Source of the DNA: Planctomycetota bacterium
GTDB taxonomy: Bacteria > Planctomycetota > UBA8108 > UBA1146 > JAJFFE01
Direction: 5' to 3'
Assembly (NCBI GenBank): GCA_020425835.1
Contig: JAGQRC010000096.1
Location: 1 to 8,798, forward strand
Length of the DNA: 8,798 bases
Below the pieces are notes generated by a model. It did not search any database. It saw only the letters and a program-made list of their open reading frames with translations, and was not told the DNA's origin. Positions 5,306 through 8,798 of the stretch are shown here, one piece after another. Position 1 is the first letter of the stretch, and every line of letters starts with the position of its first letter. The position numbers and the translations under genes were made by a program.

Positions 5306-6202
5306 ATGCTCGCGCAGATCGAAGCGCTTCTCGCCCTCGCCGACACCGGATCGATGACCGCCGCGGCGACACGCCTCCGGTTGACGCAACCCGCGGTGAG
5401 CAAACGGATCGCGACGTTGGAGGCCGAGCTCGGGCGAGAGCTGGTCGACCGGAGCGGGCGGCGAGTGCGCTTGACTGCCGAGGGCCGGGCGATCGTCGAT
5501 GAGTTGCGACCGGTCGTGTCGAGCTTGAAGGCGGCACTCGCGGGCCCGACGGAAGCGGGAACGATCTCCGCTCCTCGGACGCGGATCTCGATCGGGGTCT
5601 CGGAGTCCGTGCTCGCCTCTTGGGGGGCGCACTCGCTCCGACGCGCCGCGCGCGCGGTTCCCTTCGTCGAACTCGACCTCCACGCACACCGGAGCCCCGC
5701 AGTGGTCGATCACGTTCGGGCGGGCGACTACACGATGGCGATCGTCGCCGGTCAGGCGGATCTCGCGCCCGACCTCGAGGTGTCGCCACTCCTCGAGGAG
5801 CCGATGGTGTTGGTGCCGTCCCAGCTCGAGACGACCTCCGTCCCGCGAAGGGGTCCGGTCCCGGTGATGGCGATCGAGGAGCACTCCGCGACCTGGCGGT
5901 CCATTCGACGACGACTCGCGGGGCACACTTGGGGCCGGCGGCTCCAGGTCGTGCGTCGGCTGCAGTCCTTCGTGGCTCTGACGCAGCTCGCCCGCGCTGG
6001 GTTCGGCCACGCGCTGGTGCCCGAAGGGGTGACGCGGAGTCTGGGGATCGCGGAGGCGAAGATCGTCCGATCTCCGCGGCCGGAGCTTCGACGCCCGATC
6101 TCGATCATCGGGACGAGTGGCCGTCTCCACCGCCCAGCGGTCGCGGCGTTCTGCCGAGAGCTCCGGGCGGTGGTGGGTGCGGGCGATCAGTCTCCGAACT
6201 GA
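5306..6202 (+). CDS. LysR-type transcriptional regulator
   Basis: The 298-residue length is typical of LysR-type regulators. The N-terminal winged helix-turn-helix covers about 1-60: LAQIEALLALADTGSMTAAA (2-21), LTQPAVSKRI (26-35) and LEAELGRELVDR (38-49) match the family pattern, followed by the linker helix. Residues about 93-290 form the periplasmic-binding-protein-like effector domain, starting TRISIGVSES. The effector cannot be deduced. ATG 5306 is preferred because the helix-turn-helix starts right there and GAAGGG (5294-5299) lies six bases before it. It is divergent from the TauE/SafE permease with a T-N11-A box between them, so control of the permease and of itself is likely. Its 3' end overlaps the convergent dehydrogenase gene by 16 bases. 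Confidence 0.93.
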   Translation: MLAQIEALLALADTGSMTAAATRLRLTQPAVSKRIATLEAELGRELVDRSGRRVRLTAEGRAIVDELRPVVSSLKAALAGPTEAGTISAPRTRISIGVSESVLASWGAHSLRRAARAVPFVELDLHAHRSPAVVDHVRAGDYTMAIVAGQADLAPDLEVSPLLEEPMVLVPSQLETTSVPRRGPVPVMAIEEHSATWRSIRRRLAGHTWGRRLQVVRRLQSFVALTQLARAGFGHALVPEGVTRSLGIAEAKIVRSPRPELRRPISIIGTSGRLHRPAVAAFCRELRAVVGAGDQSPN

Positions 6203-7713
6203 ATCCCCTGGGCGAGCGGGAGATCGCGCGAGTAGTTGATCGTGCAGGTCTGGCGTCGCATGTAGGCCTTCCACGAGTCGGATCCGGACTCCCGGCCGCC
6301 GCCCGTGTCCTTCTCCCCACCGAACGCGCCTCCGATCTCGGCGCCACTCGTGCCGATGTTGACGTTGGCGATCCCGCAGTCCGATCCGGACGCCGAGAGG
6401 AATCGCTCCGCCTCACGGACATCGTTCGTGAAGATCGCGCTCGACAGACCCTGCGGCACCTGGTTGTGCCACTCGATCGCCTGGTCGAGCTGGTCGTAAC
6501 GCAGGAGGTAGAGGATGGGTGCGAACGTCTCCTCCCGAACGATCGCCATGTCGGGCCTCGCTTCGACGATCGTCGGCTCGACGTAGTGTCCGCCCGCCGG
6601 CACGCCATCGCTCTTGCGGTTCCCGCCGTAGACGATCTCTCCTCCTTGCGCACTGACCTGCTCGAGCGCAGCCATCATCGCGTTCACCGCGGCCTCGTGG
6701 ACCAGTGGCCCCATCAGCGTGCCCTCGTCCAAGGGGTTTCCGATCGGCACTTGCGCGTAGGCGCGACACAGTCGGTCGCGCACTTCATCGGCGATGCTCG
6801 CATGGAGGAAGAGTCGACGAGTGGTGGTGCACCGCTGTCCGGCGGTGCCGACCGCCCCGAAGAGCACGCCGCGCACCAGGAGATCGAGGTCGGCATCCGG
6901 GGTCACGATGATCCCGTTGTTCCCCCCGAGCTCGAGGAGGCTCCGTCCGAGACGCGCCCCGACGACCTCGGAGACGCGGCGCCCCATCCGACAGGAGCCG
7001 GTCGCGCTGACCAGCGGAATGCGCGGATCAGCGATCAGTCGCTCCCCGATCGGATCGGCCGTGCCGACGACGAGGCTGAAGATCGGTGGCGCGCCACAGG
7101 CATCCAGCACGGGTTGAATGATGTTCTGCGTCGCGACCGCGCAGAGGGGTGTGATCTCGGACGGTTTCCAGAGCACGCTGTCCCCACAGACCGCCGCGAC
7201 GAGCGCGTTCCAGGACCAGACGGCGACCGGGAAGTTGAACGCGCTGATACAACCGACCACACCGAGGGGGTGCCACTGCTCGTACATCCGGTGCCCCGGC
7301 CGTTCTGAGTGCATGCTGAGGCCGTAGAGCTGTCGCGACAGTCCGACCGCGAAGTCGGCGATGTCGATCATCTCCTGCACTTCCCCGATGCCTTCCGGCC
7401 GGATCTTCCCCATTTCGAGTGCCACCAGGGCACCGAGCGCATCGCGTTTCGAGCGAAGTGCCTCCCCCATCTGCCGGACCACTTCACCGCGCTTGGGAGC
7501 AGGCCACGTCCTCCACTCCCGAAACGCCTCGGTCGACGCGGTCACCGCGGCCTCGAGATCATCCGGCGTCGCCATGGCGACACGGGCGATCACTTCGCCG
7601 TCGATCGGAGAACGGCTCTCGATCCACTCACCGCTCGGGTCGCGCCAACCTGCAGCAAACGCGCCTCGGTTGTCGGCCTCGATGCCGAGCTCGGAAAGGA
7701 AGGGGTACTTCAT
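6187..7713 (-). CDS. amaB: Alpha-aminoadipate-semialdehyde / piperidine-6-carboxylate dehydrogenase (ALDH7)
   Basis: The 508-residue product oxidises 2-aminoadipate 6-semialdehyde (in equilibrium with piperideine-6-carboxylate) to 2-aminoadipate with NAD(P)+, a step of lysine catabolism. The aldehyde dehydrogenase residues are present: Asn160 in SAFNFPVAV, Lys183 in LWKPSE, Glu261 in LLELGGNN and catalytic Cys295 in GTAGQRCTTTRR. ALDH7/antiquitin hallmarks separate it from other families: EMGKIRPEGIGEVQEMIDI (100-118), SERPGHR (136-142), and a C-terminal run with GSDCGIANVNIGTSGAEIGG (443-462), GEKDTGGGRESGSD (466-479) and INYSRDLPLAQGIQF. ATG 7713 has GAGAGG nine bases upstream and gives the normal family length. 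The related family use in osmolyte or aldehyde detoxification is an alternative role. No other lysine-degradation gene is in the window. It runs convergently into lysR with a 16-base overlap. Confidence 0.94.
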   Translation of the reverse strand: MKYPFLSELGIEADNRGAFAAGWRDPSGEWIESRSPIDGEVIARVAMATPDDLEAAVTASTEAFREWRTWPAPKRGEVVRQMGEALRSKRDALGALVALEMGKIRPEGIGEVQEMIDIADFAVGLSRQLYGLSMHSERPGHRMYEQWHPLGVVGCISAFNFPVAVWSWNALVAAVCGDSVLWKPSEITPLCAVATQNIIQPVLDACGAPPIFSLVVGTADPIGERLIADPRIPLVSATGSCRMGRRVSEVVGARLGRSLLELGGNNGIIVTPDADLDLLVRGVLFGAVGTAGQRCTTTRRLFLHASIADEVRDRLCRAYAQVPIGNPLDEGTLMGPLVHEAAVNAMMAALEQVSAQGGEIVYGGNRKSDGVPAGGHYVEPTIVEARPDMAIVREETFAPILYLLRYDQLDQAIEWHNQVPQGLSSAIFTNDVREAERFLSASGSDCGIANVNIGTSGAEIGGAFGGEKDTGGGRESGSDSWKAYMRRQTCTINYSRDLPLAQGIQFGD

Positions 7714-7834
7714 TCGTTCATGCCTCTCGTGGGTTTCCAACAGGGGGATCGTCGAGCGAGCAGTTCGCGGAGTGTCTATTCGCCGATTGCAGGACGAACT
7801 CGGGACGGCGCATGGGCCGACCCGGGCCACGGTA
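7714..7834. promoter_or_regulatory. Spacer upstream of the ALDH7 gene
   Basis: These 121 bases lie between the stop of the upstream minus-strand gene and the ALDH7 start. They are less GC-rich than the genes in places and could hold an ALDH7 promoter, but I see no convincing -35/-10 pair. The only clear signal is the Shine-Dalgarno GAGAGG (complement of 7723-7728). Two GGCC blocks near 7814-7828 could make a weak stem after the upstream gene; no T-tract follows. Cotranscription with the upstream gene remains possible. Confidence 0.35.
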
Positions 7835-8798
7835 TCAACCGCGCCAGCCGCTGAACCGAGAAGGCGATCGCTCGGTTCGGAGAGCGTCGAGCTCGATGGA
7901 ACTCTGGGTCCAGAGCCGGACTCCCTCGAGCCACGTCCGCACCTCGAGGCGCTCCTCGTCCGATCTCCCGGCGAAGAGCGCGTCGTCACCGAGGAGGTCA
8001 TCGATGGACGCCAGAACGCGCGCGGGGTCCGCATCCCGCAGAGAGCGAACCGAGATCCCCGCGAGCAGCCGCGCGAGATCGGCGGACTCTCGAACCGAAC
8101 GGTACCAATTATCAAAACTCGCCGGATCGAGCACGAACAAAAGGTGGAGGAGCTCTTCGAGCTCCCCGAGATCTCCGACCTCCTCCAGCCGCTCCTCGAT
8201 GACCGGGCGATCCCGCTCGTCGAGACCGAACTCCAACCGAACCCGGATCGATCTCAGGTCCAGGTCGTCGGGTCGCGACTCCGACTCGTCCCAGAGTTGC
8301 CACAGCCGTTGGCGGTGCGTCAGCTCGTCCTCGCGGATCCGAGCGAGGTCGACGAGCCGAGCGGGAAGATCGGCGAACGCCTCGGACTCCGGCACCGCTC
8401 CGACACGTTGCAACCGATACTCGAGCCACGACCCGAGCTGACCGGTCGGCAAGGGCTCGATCCGGATGTCCTGCGGCGCGATTCGAGAGAGGAGCGGACT
8501 CAACGCTTCACCACTCCGAGGCGTGATCTCCTCGAAGGCGAGGAGGAGCTGCGGCCACCAGCGAACCGGAGGTCGATCGCTCCCTTTCAGGGTCCAGACG
8601 TAGCCCGGCGTCGCCGCGACCCGGACGCCGTCCGCCCCGTCGAGCGCGCGACCATCTCCCGCGTAGAGTCCGACCTCGAACGGCTCCCCGGAGTCGCTCT
8701 GTCGCGCGCGAAGCGCTCGAAGAGTGCTGACCGCGCTCGACCGCTCGCGGCGGCGACGCTCCTCGATCCACTGAGCGGTCGGACGAGCTTCGAAGTCC
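7835..8798 (-). CDS. Uncharacterised protein, 5' end beyond window
   Basis: The frame is open from the right edge to a TGA at 7837-7835, so the C-terminal 320 residues are visible and the start is missing. I do not recognise the family. The first part (nearest the edge) has a stretch EPFEVGLYAGDGRALDG followed by VAATPGYVWTLKG and PPVRWWPQLLLAFEEITP, which looks beta-rich and Trp-rich. The remaining 220 or so residues are acidic, Leu/Arg-rich and mainly helical, for example EERLEEVGDLGELEELLHLL and VLASIDDLLGDDALFAG, ending RFSGWRG. There is no membrane span or signal in the visible part. Third codon positions are mostly G/C, which supports coding. A TTG near 8503 is only an internal codon, since the frame continues unbroken above it. 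It lies 121 bases upstream of the ALDH7 gene on the same strand; a functional link is unproven. Confidence 0.75.
   Translation of the reverse strand, partial: DFEARPTAQWIEERRRRERSSAVSTLRALRARQSDSGEPFEVGLYAGDGRALDGADGVRVAATPGYVWTLKGSDRPPVRWWPQLLLAFEEITPRSGEALSPLLSRIAPQDIRIEPLPTGQLGSWLEYRLQRVGAVPESEAFADLPARLVDLARIREDELTHRQRLWQLWDESESRPDDLDLRSIRVRLEFGLDERDRPVIEERLEEVGDLGELEELLHLLFVLDPASFDNWYRSVRESADLARLLAGISVRSLRDADPARVLASIDDLLGDDALFAGRSDEERLEVRTWLEGVRLWTQSSIELDALRTERSPSRFSGWRG

Noticed and set aside
5620..7308. A 562-codon open frame on the plus strand spanning lysR and the antisense of the dehydrogenase gene
   Set aside because: Its composition (Arg, Gly, Asp, Pro rich, no family motif) is that of a shadow frame, and both underlying genes have strong family motifs in other frames.
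8108..8503. Apparent frame change in the right-edge gene, where an open frame seems to begin at a TTG near 8503
   Set aside because: Reading the same frame upward from 8503 shows no stop as far as 8797, so the gene simply enters from outside the window and no frameshift is needed.
1..8798. tRNA, rRNA, CRISPR arrays, insertion sequences, toxin-antitoxin or defence genes
   Set aside because: I looked for tRNA-like cloverleaf ends, regularly spaced repeats, transposase motifs and terminal inverted repeats and saw none.

Overview
The window is GC-rich bacterial DNA, densely packed and with strong G/C preference at third codon positions, so long open shadow frames lie opposite and beside most real genes. 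The gene content is mainly housekeeping metabolism plus two large proteins cut by the window edges. I saw no phage, insertion sequence, CRISPR, tRNA or rRNA signal. The FHA-transmembrane protein and GC-rich style would suit Planctomycetota, Myxococcota or a similar lineage, but the sequence alone does not settle the taxon.

Layout, left to right. (1) A minus-strand gene runs off the left edge. It encodes an N-terminal FHA (phosphothreonine-binding) domain, one membrane span and a long, mostly helical C-terminal part (1-1732). (2) After a 164-base divergent spacer comes a compact plus-strand run: yigZ (IMPACT family), a possible 47-codon ORF overlapping both neighbours, a pteridine-reductase-type SDR (folM-like), a dihydroneopterin aldolase/epimerase (folB, with FolX-like features) and folK. 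The last three act in one pathway, so this is a pterin/folate operon (1897-4285). (3) Convergent to folK is a TauE/SafE-family membrane permease (4330-5076, minus). It is separated by 229 bases from a divergent LysR-type regulator (5306-6202, plus). This spacer holds a locally AT-rich patch with a textbook T-N11-A dyad. (4) An ALDH7-type aminoadipate-semialdehyde dehydrogenase (6187-7713, minus) runs convergently into lysR and overlaps its 3' end by 16 bases. (5) A minus-strand protein of unknown function enters from the right edge (7835-8798).

How the parts work together: the folate genes are probably cotranscribed and translationally coupled (ATGA overlap, then a 1-base gap). The LysR regulator most likely controls the divergent TauE/SafE permease and itself. 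The dehydrogenase looks like a lysine-catabolism enzyme standing apart from its pathway.

I found no clear novel multi-gene system. The points most worth a second look are: a PTR1/FolM-type reductase that may stand in for dihydrofolate reductase; a FolB with FolX-like sequence beside it; two candidate unrecognised small ORFs (2550-2693 plus, 5125-5304 minus); the structured lysR/tauE control region; and two large uncharacterised edge proteins.
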